DNA from: Ceratopteris richardii
Lineage: Eukaryota; Streptophyta; Polypodiopsida; Polypodiales; Pteridaceae
Direction: 5' to 3'
NCBI GenBank assembly: GCA_020310875.1
Contig: CM035420.1
Coordinates: forward strand, 189,998,380-190,062,379
Length of the DNA stretch: 64,000 bases
Shown here: positions 45,002-55,720 of the stretch, piece after piece
Layout: the number at the start of each line of letters is the position of its first letter
Position numbering within the stretch: position 1 is the stretch's first letter
Program-made: the position numbers and the translations under genes
The notes under the pieces: generated by a model
Told to the model about the DNA's origin: nothing
Database searches by the model: none
What the model saw: only the letters and a program-made list of their open reading frames with translations

Positions 45002-45055
45002 CTTGTGTACAAAATCATTGGCTTGGAAACTATAGCCAAATGATGTGGTAAGGTG

Positions 45056-45430
45056 TAGGCAAGAGGGTAGGCCTTACACACAAAGAGAGATGAAGATGAA
45101 GATCTTGGAAAATGACTAACTTGCCGCGACCTTTTGATGATCCCTTTTTATAGAGGTTGAGTCCAAAGTTTGAATTTGAATTCAAAGTTTGGCTCTCTAT
45201 AATCATGTTCCTACATCCTAGGAGATATTCTCTCAAATTGATTGATGCTTTACAAACACTAAAGTCCATGACTCCCTTGCTTAGGTGATCACATATTCTC
45301 TCAAATCAATGAAGATTTAACTTTTACAAAGAGGTAAAGAGATAAGAATACTCTAGCTATGGTTCACATGGAACCTCATTTCTTTGTAAACTTCAAGCCA
45401 AAAGTGTAGGCTTGTAATTTTGCACCAACA
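45056..45430 (-). other. Possible solo LTR, unassigned
   Basis: Read on the minus strand the stretch begins TGTTGGTGCAAAA and ends TTGCCTACA, with a TATAAAAAGG box near 45147. That is the look of an LTR of about 375 bp. No second copy or matching target duplication is seen, so the call is weak. Confidence 0.35.
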
Positions 45431-45439
45431 TCTTAGATG

Positions 45440-46245
45440 CACAGAGTTTCTTTTGTTGTGTCAGAGAGGACAAAAAGATCCAAGTAATCCAACCAAAGTA
45501 TATGTCGAAGATCTAGAATATATCTTAACCTCTCATCTTAGAGAGCACAAATTTGATTCTTTTGGTTGGACACACATCCTACATGCCATCAAGGTAGATA
45601 TTAATGAATAAACACTCACACACCACTATAATGAAGATAGTTCAAAGTGAAGCAAAAATTTGAGGTGGAAAGTGATTATCAAAGCATTAGCACAAAAAGC
45701 CCTTATTCTTTTGAAAAAAAAAAAAATCTGCAAGATATGGAAACTATGAGCCATGCACCTAGCATGGAAGAATCAACACGAGCAATCTTTCACGTCCATG
45801 ACTGTGAAATTGAGAAGGAGAAATATATTGTGCTTATAAGTAAGTCAAATCTACGCACCCAATTTGACGGAGGTGTCCATCACTTCAACAATTATCAGGT
45901 GGAAGAACATAAAGTGGTTGCAAAATTGTCTAAACGGGAGATAACAAAATGCAAAAGCTATGATAACAAAGAAGATATGAAGAAGGTGATAATTTCCATT
46001 GAAGATAACAAGTAATGATGCTCTTATATTGCTAACATTTTGTGCAATCATAAGAAAGAATATCTTATTCAAATCCTACAAGAGTATAGAGATGTCCTCA
46101 CTTGAACATAGGAGGACCTTAAAGGTGTTAATCCCAATGTTTTCCCACCCATTATCCCTATAGCACTAGATGCATAACCATCCAAGCAAAGAAACTATGT
46201 GAGAAAGTAGTTATGCAAGAACATGAACAATAATAGACAAGAGAA
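45440..46245 (+). mobile_element. Decayed Gypsy L, linker before RT (relative of K)
   Basis: The plus strand reads KDPSNPTKVYVEDLEYI and FGWTHILHAIKVDINE, matching K's KDPAYTPMIFPDEEFEPHGW then AEILATMDIAVNEE. It then reads KLSKREITK then SYDNKEDMKKVIISIEDNK, matching K's MPKREAIL then YDNKEKTKKIVVTIEGN. A YRDVLT-like stretch leads toward RT and the likeness stops near 46245. Order agrees with K, so this continues the L remnant left of the E array. It is strongly decayed. Confidence 0.65.
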
Positions 46246-46726
46246 CAAATAGGTAGAGCTTAAATGGCAATCTAGATATCTCTAGTTAGGTCATTACAAG
46301 GTAGAGGTATGCTGGCTCAATTTGATGTTTATGGTAGTGCTGAAGGCATGTATATATAGGCCAATGGAGAGGTGTGGCCTTCTACAGATGGCTAGTCATG
46401 GCAATAGAACATGAATGCTTGGGCTACTCACTACTGCCCTAGATCCCACAATTGGGGTCCTTAGTAAATCCCTTTCCTTACAAAACCTTAGATGTTTCAA
46501 GTGGATCTTCATCCAACATGCAAATTGGGATTCCCATCAATTTGGTAATGCTTCGATCAATTTCTCCTCGTAATGGGGGCCTTACAAAATGTGCACTAAA
46601 ACATGCAACTGTGAGGGGTAAACATTGGTCATATACATACATCCCCCTCAATGTTTACTGAATAATACATCAAGTACACTCAGGTCCTATGGAAACCTGT
46701 TGAAGATGTCTATTGAGCTATGATAC
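46246..46726. other. Unassigned stretch
   Basis: I recognise no gene. A Met-tRNA-like primer site (TGGTATCATAGC on the minus strand) lies at its right end, 46715-46726, next to the inverted Cassandra-like LTR. Part of the stretch may therefore be that element's internal region. Confidence 0.4.
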
Positions 46727-47015
46727 CATTAGTGTCCATGTGAATGGCCAAATGGACATTAGATACTTTTGTATATGTTCTTTAATAAAACATACAATGG
46801 CCTTGTCAATCACATAGTGTAAGTTTGACTGCATTTATAACACCTAAGAAATATGTGTTGATGCTCTTTGTGTACTATGTTTTTTTGTATATTTTGTAGG
46901 CCTTTGCTGAGTACTATGTGCGGCATCCAAAGCTCAGTTTTCTACTCTGAGGGTATCTTCATGGAGCTCTTAAGAAGGACATTCCATGGTGGTGCATCTC
47001 CATCAAAATACATCA
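46727..47015 (-). mobile_element. Decayed Cassandra-like LTR, inverted relative of 5640-5975
   Basis: Its first part (about 46727-46860) matches 5850-5975 in reverse orientation, including GTGTCCATGTGAA, GGCCAAATGG and the AATAAAACAT region. Where the 5S part should be, about 46895-46930, only traces remain, such as CATAGTACTCAG on the minus strand. It is followed on the minus strand by TGGTATCATAGC, a Met-tRNA-like primer site. Boundaries are approximate. Confidence 0.55.
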
Positions 47016-47114
47016 TTGGTATCAGAGCACTTTCTTTGTTGCTTTGGTGCGAGCGAAGTGAGCACCTACCCGCCCACCCAAGGCTTTTGACTAAGGTGTC
47101 AACCAAGGCATAGA

Positions 47115-47550
47115 TCCAGGTGGAAGGCTTACCTAGCCTTGCCATAGGAGATGTATGATATTTGTTCATAGGTGCTCGATAAGTTGCTTCTTTTGGTTAA
47201 CTCATTATATGCAATGGAGTTAGTGATTGACAATGCAGGTTTACATGTAAGTACTTGCAGTTCTATGAGATTTTCACACTCCTCATATGCTCATTTTGTA
47301 GAGGAGACTCTAGCAAAGTTTTTCCTTATTTTTTGTTTTGTCAACTATACAATGGTCAATTTACTCCTTGATACACTTATTGGTGTGAGCACATATATTC
47401 TCACATAATCCTTTTGGTTTGTCATTATGTTCACTAATCCATTTTTTTGGGGAGACTTTATTGGTTTTTTTCTAGAATCTCACACTTGGTCATCCTTTTT
47501 TGAGCCTTAGTGGTGTTTGTGATTTTCTAGCTCAATTAGCATTCTAGTCA
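47115..47550 (+). repeat. Copia J 5' LTR
   Basis: This is the plus-strand match of the A LTR at 4648-5101, with a degenerate primer site (TGGCATTCGATG) at about 47553. A perfect TGGTATCAGAGC at 47018-47029, upstream of this LTR, belongs to some other remnant. Confidence 0.75.
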
Positions 47551-47559
47551 ATGTGGCAT

Positions 47560-48193
47560 TCGATGTCTCAAGCATGTCTATTCTTCAATTCATGATGAAT
47601 GGAAATCCAAATGCTTTAACATCTAAGAATTCAGTCTTTGTTTTGCTGCAAGAAGATCAATCCAGGTAGAATAGGTCAATTATTTGTGTTGCAAATCAAG
47701 CTTTCTTAGCTAGTTAGAAGGGAAAATATGAATGGAGTTCATTTACTAGTAAACAAAAATATACTAATGGTGCATAGTAAAATAAGGAAGACAAAGATGA
47801 TAAAAAAAAAAGCAGAAATATTTTTGCAAGTAATGTAAGGCAAATGATCTTGTCATAAAGAGTTTTGCTAAACTCTCTGCAAAGGAGCAAATAATAAAGA
47901 GGATGGAATGGTTGTTCTAGAAGCTTTTATGTTGTAAACAGAGTCTACTAATCTTGTTTAGAATGAAGAATGGCCATTTACTACTATTTGTAGCTATTAT
48001 CCATCTTCGCATCGGCAATGTACGTCTACTATAGATTGAGATGTTTGGTACTTTGATAGTGGTGCAACCAAACATATTACCTCACAACATAGTTTCTTCA
48101 CTTCACTTAATCATGTCCCTATAGGCAATATTGTCACATGTGCTAACAACTCCTCTTGTCCTATAGTGGGAGTTGGAAAGATCTTTTTGAAAA
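47560..48193 (+). pseudogene. Copia J Gag and protease (fossil)
   Basis: Gag is barely recognisable. At about 48040-48190 the protease reads WYFDSGATKHITSQHSFF and then a CANNSSCPIVGVGKI-like stretch, a standard Copia protease with the DSGA block. The insertion of Copia I lies just after it at CTACT. Confidence 0.75.
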
Positions 48194-48198
48194 CTACT
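48194..48198. repeat. Target site duplication of Copia I (CTACT), left copy
   Basis: CTACT lies directly before the TG of the left LTR and is repeated at 54627-54631 directly after the CA of the right LTR. It proves insertion of I into J's protease region. Confidence 0.92.
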
Positions 48199-49221
48199 TG
48201 ATGGAGAGTGTTAATCTCCAAAAGAACAAGTTATTCTTGTATTTAGAGCACCTCTATAACAAGAATAACTAAAATCTTCTCCAATTTTAGAAGATCAATA
48301 CTCAATTATCAAGATTTTAAAAATCTGTGAAGATGATGACTTTACAGAAAGTCTACTGCACTTATCTTTCTCATTGACCTATCAGTTGTGTAAAGTTTTT
48401 TATAAAACTTTGCACAAGGTGTCGCCTATAGATTGTGCACCTTCTCCAAGTTGAATTACTCCAAAAGATTTAGTATAGCTTGAGAAATGAACTCAACAAG
48501 TTACCTATGTCTAAAACTGTCACCCTGTAGAGTCGACTTTGACACCTGCAACTTCTAAGACATGGTTCTCCAAGACTAGAACCCATTTAAGCAAATGCTT
48601 TTAGCCACAAGTAGCTTACCTTCCAACTTAAAGATTGAATGCTTGCTTGCTCAAAACTTTAAACTGTGGAAGGAGAACTGATCAAATCATTGACTTCGAA
48701 TCTTGCACCTGTTTCAAGAACTAGTGAACACTTCTTCACATATGAATGTTCCTACACATAATTCTCTCAACCTGATCACAATTGGAAGCTGAAAATTTGT
48801 GCAAAGGTCAATCACCTATAGACTTAGACTTGTACAAAAGCATTTCACAAAAGATCTAGCACAGAAGGAGAAAATTCAGAAACATTGGGCGCAAATTTCT
48901 TTCATTTCTGGAGGAGTTTACAACCGAATGATGAGAGAGAGTTCAACTAACTTCTAAGATGTCTAATAACTCTTACAACTCTTGATTACTCTATTCTCAT
49001 GCTCTCTCATACTTGCCCCGACATTTTCCATGGTATTTATAAGCAAATATTTACAAACTTATGACTATTCAAAAGTATAAGTGACCTATATATGAACTAA
49101 TGTACATATGTGTACATATCTTTCAATTCCTGAATGTAAACTTCTTCTATGCTTCAAAACTTGATCTTGTCTTCATTCTTTAACTTCCAAAACTTCAATT
49201 GTTGATTGCTCTACACCAATA
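48199..49221 (-). repeat. Copia I 3' LTR
   Basis: 1023 bp, about 97% identical to 53604-54626. In element orientation it is preceded by a GAGGGGGAGC purine tract (49222-49231 on the plus strand). Confidence 0.95.
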
Positions 49222-49229
49222 GCTCCCCC

Positions 49230-51389
49230 TCAATCATCAATTGAGGTTTTCTCTATCTTCTTTATGCCTGCCATGTCTTTGAATCTCTGTAGCTTTGGTC
49301 CATCCAAGCTTTTGGTAAGCATATCAGCTATCTGATCTTTAGTTGAAGTATGTATGACTTCAATCTCTTTGTCCATCACCTTCTCTCTTAGAAAGTGATA
49401 CTGAATCTCAATGTGTTTGGTTCTGGCATGAAAAACAGGATTAGCAGCTAGATACAATGAACTCATGTTATCTCCATGAATAGTAGGAATACTCTGAATG
49501 ATATCAAAACTCTTCATCAGAGTCTTAAGCCATATCACTTCCTTTGCAGCTTCAACCATGCCTTTGTACTCAGCTTCTGTAGATGACAAGGCAAGTGTGT
49601 GTTGCTTCTTTGAACACCAAGAGATTAACTTATCTCCCACATAACACATGTATCCATAAGTTGACCTTCTATCATCTGGATTACCTGCCCAATCTGCATC
49701 ACTATAAATCTTGATATTTGTATATGATGTAAAACCATAATACAAACCTTCTTTGAGTGTACCCTTAATGTACCTCAATACTCTTTGACCTGCAATCCAA
49801 TGTTCTTTCCTAGGACAATGCATGAATTGAGACAAAACCCCAACTGCATATGATAAATCAGGCCTAGTTAATGTAGCATAGATAAGACTACCAACCAAAC
49901 TCTGATATAGCTTCATATCCTTGAATTCTTCTCCACCATATCTGCTCAATTTGTGATTTACCTCCATTAGAGTAGGTGCTACCCTACAATCATTCATTTT
50001 AAACTTGATTAACAAGTTTCTCAAATACCTTTCTTGAGTCACATACACTCCATGTTGAGTGTATGAAATCTCCATGCCCAAGAAATATGACAAATCTCCC
50101 AAATCACTGATTTTGAATTCTTTCTCCATTTGCTTCTTTAGGCTTTGAATGCCTTTCTCATCTGTACCTGTAAGAATTATACCATCAACATATATGCACA
50201 TGTAAATGAACCCATCATCACTTGCTTTCACAAGCAAGCTACTATCTGCTTTAGATACTTGAAATCCAAGTTCTTTCAAGAACTTTACAAGTCTATAATT
50301 CCATGCCCTTGGGGCCTGCTTCAACCCATACAAAGCTCTCTTGAGCTTACACACATGATCTGGATACCTTCCATCTCTAAATCCTTGAGGTTGCTCCATG
50401 AAAACATCATCTGAAATATAGCCATTCAAGAAAGCATTCTTCACATCTAATTGACATAATTTCCAACCTTTACATGCAGCAATAGCTATGAGTGTCCTTA
50501 TGGTTGTCATCTTTGCCACAGGACTATAAGTTTCATCATAATCAATACCATATGTTTGAGCGAACCCTTTCACAACAAGTCTAGCTTTGTACCTAGACAC
50601 ATTTCCATCTACAAATCTCTTTGTCTTGTAGACCCACTTGCATCCAATGATCTTCTGACTATTTGGTTTAGGAACCAATTCCCAAGTCTGATTCTCCATC
50701 AATGCATCATATTCTTCCTGCATAGATTTCTCCCAATTTTCCTTACCTTTTGCCTCTTCATATGTAGAAGGGTCTTCATCTGCCTTTATCATGTAAGCAT
50801 AATCTTTAGTAGCCAAAAAAGAAGTGTCATAGCTATACCTTGTAGGTTGCCACTTGTGTCTTGATGACCTTCTGAGTTCTCCACTCCTAGAAGTTTCTGG
50901 TTCATCACACTCAGGATCAAATCTTGGCATTTCTTCATCTTCAACCTGCACTTCATTATTCTCCTCTTCATCAAATATCTGAACCTTTGATTTACCTTTC
51001 CTTTGACTCACAACTTCTTCATCACCTGTATTAATATTGATTGTACCTGCATACCAAGTACCTTGCTCCTCAAATGTAACATCCTTAGACACAATAAATT
51101 GCTTTGTGGATGGACTCCACAATCTATATCCCATCTGCTTATCATCATAACCAATGAACACATACTTTTCAGCTTTAGGTTCCAATTTGTGCCTTAATTG
51201 TGATGGCACATATGCATATGCCAAACATCCAAATACTTTGCAATGGTCTAATGTAGGTCTCTTACCCCACCATGCCTCATATGGTGTCATACCCTGCAAA
51301 GCTTTACATGGTAACCTATCAACCAAATAAGTTGTTGTATTTATAGCCTCAGCCCACAAATAATTAGGGAAATTTTTCTCCTTCATCAT
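49230..51389 (-). pseudogene. Copia I pol: integrase end, RT and RNase H
   Basis: A long open minus-strand frame of 719 residues. The integrase end reads MMKEKNFPNYLWAEA, MTPYEAWWGKRPTLDHCKVF and KAEKYVFIGYDDKQMGY. RT covers about residues 215-460, with [53 protein letters not shown] and SYFLGMEIS. RNase H covers about 550-700, with YSDADWAGNPDDRRSTYGY, LSSTEAEYKGMVEAAKEVIW and HARTKHIEIQYHFLREK. The layout and length are those of an ordinary plant Copia pol end. It belongs to an element that is broken as a whole. Confidence 0.93.
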
Positions 51390-51430
51390 GGATCTTGCAA
51401 ACTCAACAAGAGTTCTATTCCTCCTTTCTG

Positions 51431-52201
51431 CTACACCATTTTGTTGAGGAGAGTACCTGCAAGTAATTTACCTGCATTCCACAAGTAATCACTGAACTCA
51501 TTAGAGAAATACTCTCCCCCTCCATCTGACCTTAGTCTCTTCAATTTATGACCTGTAATTCTTTTTGCATATGCATGATAGTGTTTAAATGTATTAAACA
51601 CTTCTGACTTATCTTTGATCACATAGATAGTGATCCATCTGGTAGCATCATCAACATAAATCACATAGTACCTTGAACCATTGATACTGAAATCTTTTGA
51701 TGGTCCCCACACATCTGTATGTACCAACTCAAGCTTCTCTGAATACATGAAACCATGCTTGGAGTAAGATTGCTTATGAGCCTTACCTAATTGACATGCC
51801 TCACATCTGTATGTCATATGTTGACTTGTAACATTAGGTAATCCAAGCACTGAACCATTGTTGATCATGTCTTTGATACCTCTTTCATTAAAGTGTCCAA
51901 GCCTCTTGTGCCAAAGATCTAACTCAGAGATCTTATGTCCTCCATAAGTGAACAAGGCATGACCAACATTACCTTGAATCTTCAATGTGAACAGCCTTCC
52001 TTCTTTTTTTCCTGAAACAATTTGTTTATACCCATTGCTAGGGTCCTCCACAAACACTCCTTCATTAGTGAATCTAACTTCATAACCTTTTTCAACAATT
52101 TGTCCTACACTTATCAGATTCTTAGGAATTGTAGGAACATACAAGACCTTACTCAAGAGGGTGCTACCATCCTTGGCCTTCACTGATCCAATTGACTTCA
52201 C
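51431..52201 (-). pseudogene. Copia I pre-integrase region and integrase core
   Basis: An open minus-strand frame of 256 residues. It shows LYVPTIPKNLISVGQIVEKG, the zinc-binding WHKRLGHFNERGI and CEACQLGKAH, the core start ELVHTDVWGPSKDFSINGS, YVDDATRWITIYVIKDKSE and LRSDGGGEYFSNEFSDYLWN. It lies between protease and the pol frame described beside it. Confidence 0.92.
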
Positions 52202-53381
52202 ATTATGCTTTTGTCACCTGTTTGAACAACATGATTAGTTACCTTATTTTCCAAATCAGTCATCAATGCTATGTTGCCACTCAGGTGATTGCTACACCCT
52301 GAGTCAATGTAGAAGACTCTTTGATCTTCACTTTGCCTTTCACAAGTTGCATTCATTATCAATGTTGAATCCTCCTTCTGATCTGAAGCATAATTGTAGT
52401 AGGTATTATTGTATTGTTGACTTTGGAATCCTCTACCTGCATTTCTTCCAAAGTAACCCCTACTACCTCTACCTCTGAAATTACCTCTTTGATTTCTGCC
52501 ACCTCTTCCTCTTGAATTAAAATTCTGATTATATCCACCATTACTCTGATTATTATGCCAACAATCATTAGCTAAATGATTTGTCTTACCACAAATCCAG
52601 CAAGCTTTGACTCCATCTTTGTTATTCCTGCCTCTTCCTCTACCTTTGCCACTCCTCTTCCTCTTAGGAAGTTGGCTTGACTAGTTGTGCCTTCATCTTC
52701 ATTTACTTGTTGCTTCCCTTTGCTAATTTTCTTCTTATCCTTTGAGTACATTGCATGACCTGTACTCTTGTCACCTTCACTTTTGACATCCTGCTCAAAG
52801 GTTAACATATGTCCTAGCAACTGATTTAAGTCAGGAGTAAAATGATCAAGTGATAATTCAGTAGACAAAATGAATGGCTTCCATTTGTCATCACCTCTCA
52901 AACCTGTAAGGATTTGCCTTACCAATTTATCCTCATCAGTGTCTTCATCAACAGCTCCTAATGCATCTGCAATGTCCTTCATTCTGGTTACATAATCTGA
53001 GATGGATTGAGAGGCCTTTTTCTTGAATGTGGTAAATTCTGCCCACAAGGATGCCTTCCTTGACTTTGTGGTGTTTTGGAAATGCTCCTCCAAAGCATTC
53101 CATATATCACTTGCACTTTCATGACCTCTAATGTGAGGTAGCAAGTAGTCATTGACTGCCATATAGATAATGCTCCTAGCTTGAGCATCTCTCTTCATCC
53201 AATTCTTCAAATCTGATAATTCTTCCCTAGTTGGAACACTAGGATCTCTGAATTGAGGTTTTTCTTCGTCACCTGTAATATAACCTATCAAATCTTTGCT
53301 CATTAGATGAGCTTCCATCCTCATTGACCATGCTGGATAGTTCTCTCTATCCAACTTCTCTATTTGAAGAGAATCTCCCAT
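52202..53381 (-). pseudogene. Copia I Gag, nucleocapsid and protease
   Basis: From 53381 the minus strand gives Gag (IEKLDRENYPAWSMRMEAHL, DYLLPHIRGHESASDIWNAL, SQSISDYVTRMKDIADALG, ILTGLRGDDKWKPFILSTE). An R/G-rich stretch follows, then a CCHC knuckle at about 52560-52600 (CWICGKTNHLANDC) and the protease DSGCSNHLSGN block at about 52290. This is normal Copia order. It is broken. Confidence 0.92.
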
Positions 53382-53590
53382 CCTTTCTTCACCTGTGTAT
53401 TGAATTCTTCAAACTTTATGAGTAATAGATGTACCTTTACTTTGAATGATACTCCTTTTGTCTTCCTTGGTGTTGTATGACCTCCTTCTCAAGCTTTGCT
53501 CTCAAGCTTTCATCTTTTGAACTTTCAGATGTTGAATTCTTTGTAGCTGCAGCAATCGGGATCCTCCTTTCCTCAATTTTGATGTTTCCT

Positions 53591-53602
53591 ACTCTGATAC
53601 CA
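53591..53602 (-). promoter_or_regulatory. Copia I primer binding site (Met tRNA)
   Basis: It reads TGGTATCAGAGT on the minus strand, one base inside the 5' LTR at 53604. Confidence 0.92.
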
Positions 53603-53603
53603 C

Positions 53604-54626
53604 TGATGGAGAGTGTTAATCTCCAAAAGAACAAGTTACTCTTGTATTTAGAGCACCTCTATAACAAGAATAACTCAAATCTTCTCCAATTTTAGAAGAT
53701 CAATACTCAATTATCAAGATTTTAAAAATCTGTGAAGATGATGACTTTACAGAAAGTCTGCTACACTTATCTTTCTCATTGACCTATCAATTGTGTAAAG
53801 TTTTTTATAAAACTTTGCACAAGGTGTTGCCTATAGATTTTGCACCTTCTCCAAGTTGAATTACTCCAAAAGATTGAGTATAACTTGAGAAACGAACTCA
53901 ACAAGTTACCTATGTCTAAAATTGTCACCCTGTAGAGTCGACTTTGACACCTGCAACTTCTAAGACATAGTTCTCCAAGACTAGAACCCGTTTAAGCAAA
54001 TGCTTTTAGCCACAAGTAGCTTACCTTCCAAATTAAAGATTGAATTCTTGCTTGCTCAAAACTTTAAACTGTGGAAGGAGAACTGATCAAATCATTGACT
54101 TCAAATTTTGTGCCTATTTTAGGAACTAGTGAACACTTCTTCACATACGAATGTTCCTACACATAATTCTCTCAACCTGATCACAATTGGAAGCTGAAAA
54201 TTTGTACAAAGGTCAATCACCTATAGACTTAGACTTGTACAAAAGCATTTCACAAAAGATCTAGCACAGAAGGAGAAAATTCAGAAACATCGGGTGCAAA
54301 TTTCTTTCATTTCTGGAGGAGTTTACAACTGAATGATGAGAGAGAGTTCAACTAACTTCGAAGATGTCTAATAACTCTTACAACTCTTGATTACTCTATT
54401 CTCATGCTCTCTCATACTTTCCCCGACATTTTCCATGGTATTTATAAGCAAATATTTACAAACTTATGACTATTCAAAAGTATAAGTGACCTATATATGA
54501 GCTAATGTACATATGTGTACATATCTTTCAATTCCTGAATGTAAACTTCTTCTATGCTTCAAAACTTGATCTTGTCTTCATTCTTTAACTTCCAAAACTT
54601 CAATTGTTGATTGCTCTGCACCAACA
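53604..54626 (-). repeat. Copia I 5' LTR
   Basis: 1023 bp, the same length as the other copy. It begins TGTTGGTGCAGAGC in element orientation and is followed outside by CTACT (54627-54631). Confidence 0.95.
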
Positions 54627-54631
54627 CTACT

Positions 54632-55380
54632 AACGGTTTTCTTTCACATTTTCAAATGATGTATATGTGCTAGGGATCAAGAAAAATCTATTGCCAGTTT
54701 CAACATTAGTCAATATTGGCTTGGTTCTAAAATTTTTTCATGATAGTTGTATTGTTCATGATCTCTTGAATTGTGATGTTATTATTGCTTCTAGGATTTT
54801 ATATCATGGGTTGTATAAGCTCATAGATAGTGCAAAATTGTCATGTGAATGATTTAGCATGTGCAATTCAAGATTCTCACGCTATCAAAGATGAAGCTTT
54901 GGCATGCATACTTTGGTCATATGAATTTTTCTAGTTTTCTATGCCTATAGAAATTCGAAATGGTGTCCGCATTGCCCAAAATTGAAGCACCTTTTAAACC
55001 CATTTTTCATAGCATTTGTGTACTTGCAGCTCATCATGGTTGGAATGTGTATTAGTTGTACATTACAACTCCATTTTTGAATGGTGAATTTTGAAAAGAA
55101 GTGTATGTAGTTCAATCCCATGGTTTTGATAACAAAGTGTGTAGGTTCAGAAAGGCGCTATATGGTTTGAAGCAAGCACTACATGATTAGTATGGGAAAA
55201 TACATGCCTACTCGCTAGAACATGGTTTTGGGAACAATCCAACGGAGAGCACCTTATATATTTCTCATTAGTTCTAATAAGAAGCATACAACTAAATTTA
55301 AAGATGATATGCATGCCTCTTCTGAGATGTGAGATTTGGGGCATTTGAACTGTTATTTGGGCATTCACTTTATGTAAGTT
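54632..55380 (+). pseudogene. Copia J pre-integrase region and RT (fossil)
   Basis: The plus strand reads LGIKKNLLPVSTLVNIGLV and IASRILYHGLYKLI (pre-integrase). Farther on come RT fragments such as [31 protein letters not shown] and LGHLNCYLGIHF. Large parts of integrase and RT are not seen. It is strongly decayed. Confidence 0.75.
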
Positions 55381-55715
55381 GATGGGGGACTGTTGGTACA
55401 GTTAGAAAGCCTAAGTGATTGGCCAATTATTTAGGACTACACAATCATTTAGTTCTTCACAAGAAGCAACTATATGTGAACCTATGCTAGTCATTCTTGG
55501 TATAATTACTTTGGATAAATATAAAAGCAAAAAAAATAAGGAATCTAGTGAAGCTAGGAAGTTGAACCAATGACTTATGTTGTAGGAAGAATCAATTCAA
55601 ATCACCCCTAAAGTGTAGGATCACTTTTGGGTGAGGGAAAATTCAAATTCAAACTTGAACGGTGTGTATAAATACACATGCTTTTAGTCATGGGATGAGA
55701 GAGTCATCTTGAGAG

Positions 55716-55720
55716 GTATT
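55716..55720. repeat. Target site duplication of the TRIM (GTATT), left copy
   Basis: GTATT lies just before the TG of the left LTR and is repeated at 56400-56404 just after the CA of the right LTR. Confidence 0.93.

Larger units (their letters stand above)
48199..54626 (-). mobile_element. Copia I, fairly young, inserted in Copia J
   Basis: This minus-strand Copia has two 1023-bp LTRs (48199-49221 and 53604-54626), target duplication CTACT, a Met-tRNA primer site, Gag, protease, integrase, RT, RNase H and a polypurine tract, all in normal order. I counted about 32 differences between the LTRs by eye, near 3%, which suggests an age of one to several million years depending on the substitution rate. 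It is nearly whole but broken, with about three breaks. Confidence 0.95.
47115..55390 (+). mobile_element. Copia J, decayed, split by Copia I
   Basis: J is a plus-strand Copia of the A family. LTR and Gag/protease remnants lie at 47115-48198. The pre-integrase region and part of RT lie at 54632-55380, after the insertion of Copia I. It has many breaks. The purine tract and LTR-like start at about 55381-55391 do not match the J 5' LTR, so the 3' end of J is not certain. Confidence 0.75.

Noticed and set aside
45056-45430. Confident solo LTR
   Set aside because: It has TG...CA ends and a TATA box, but no partner copy and no matching flanking duplication; kept only as a weak feature.
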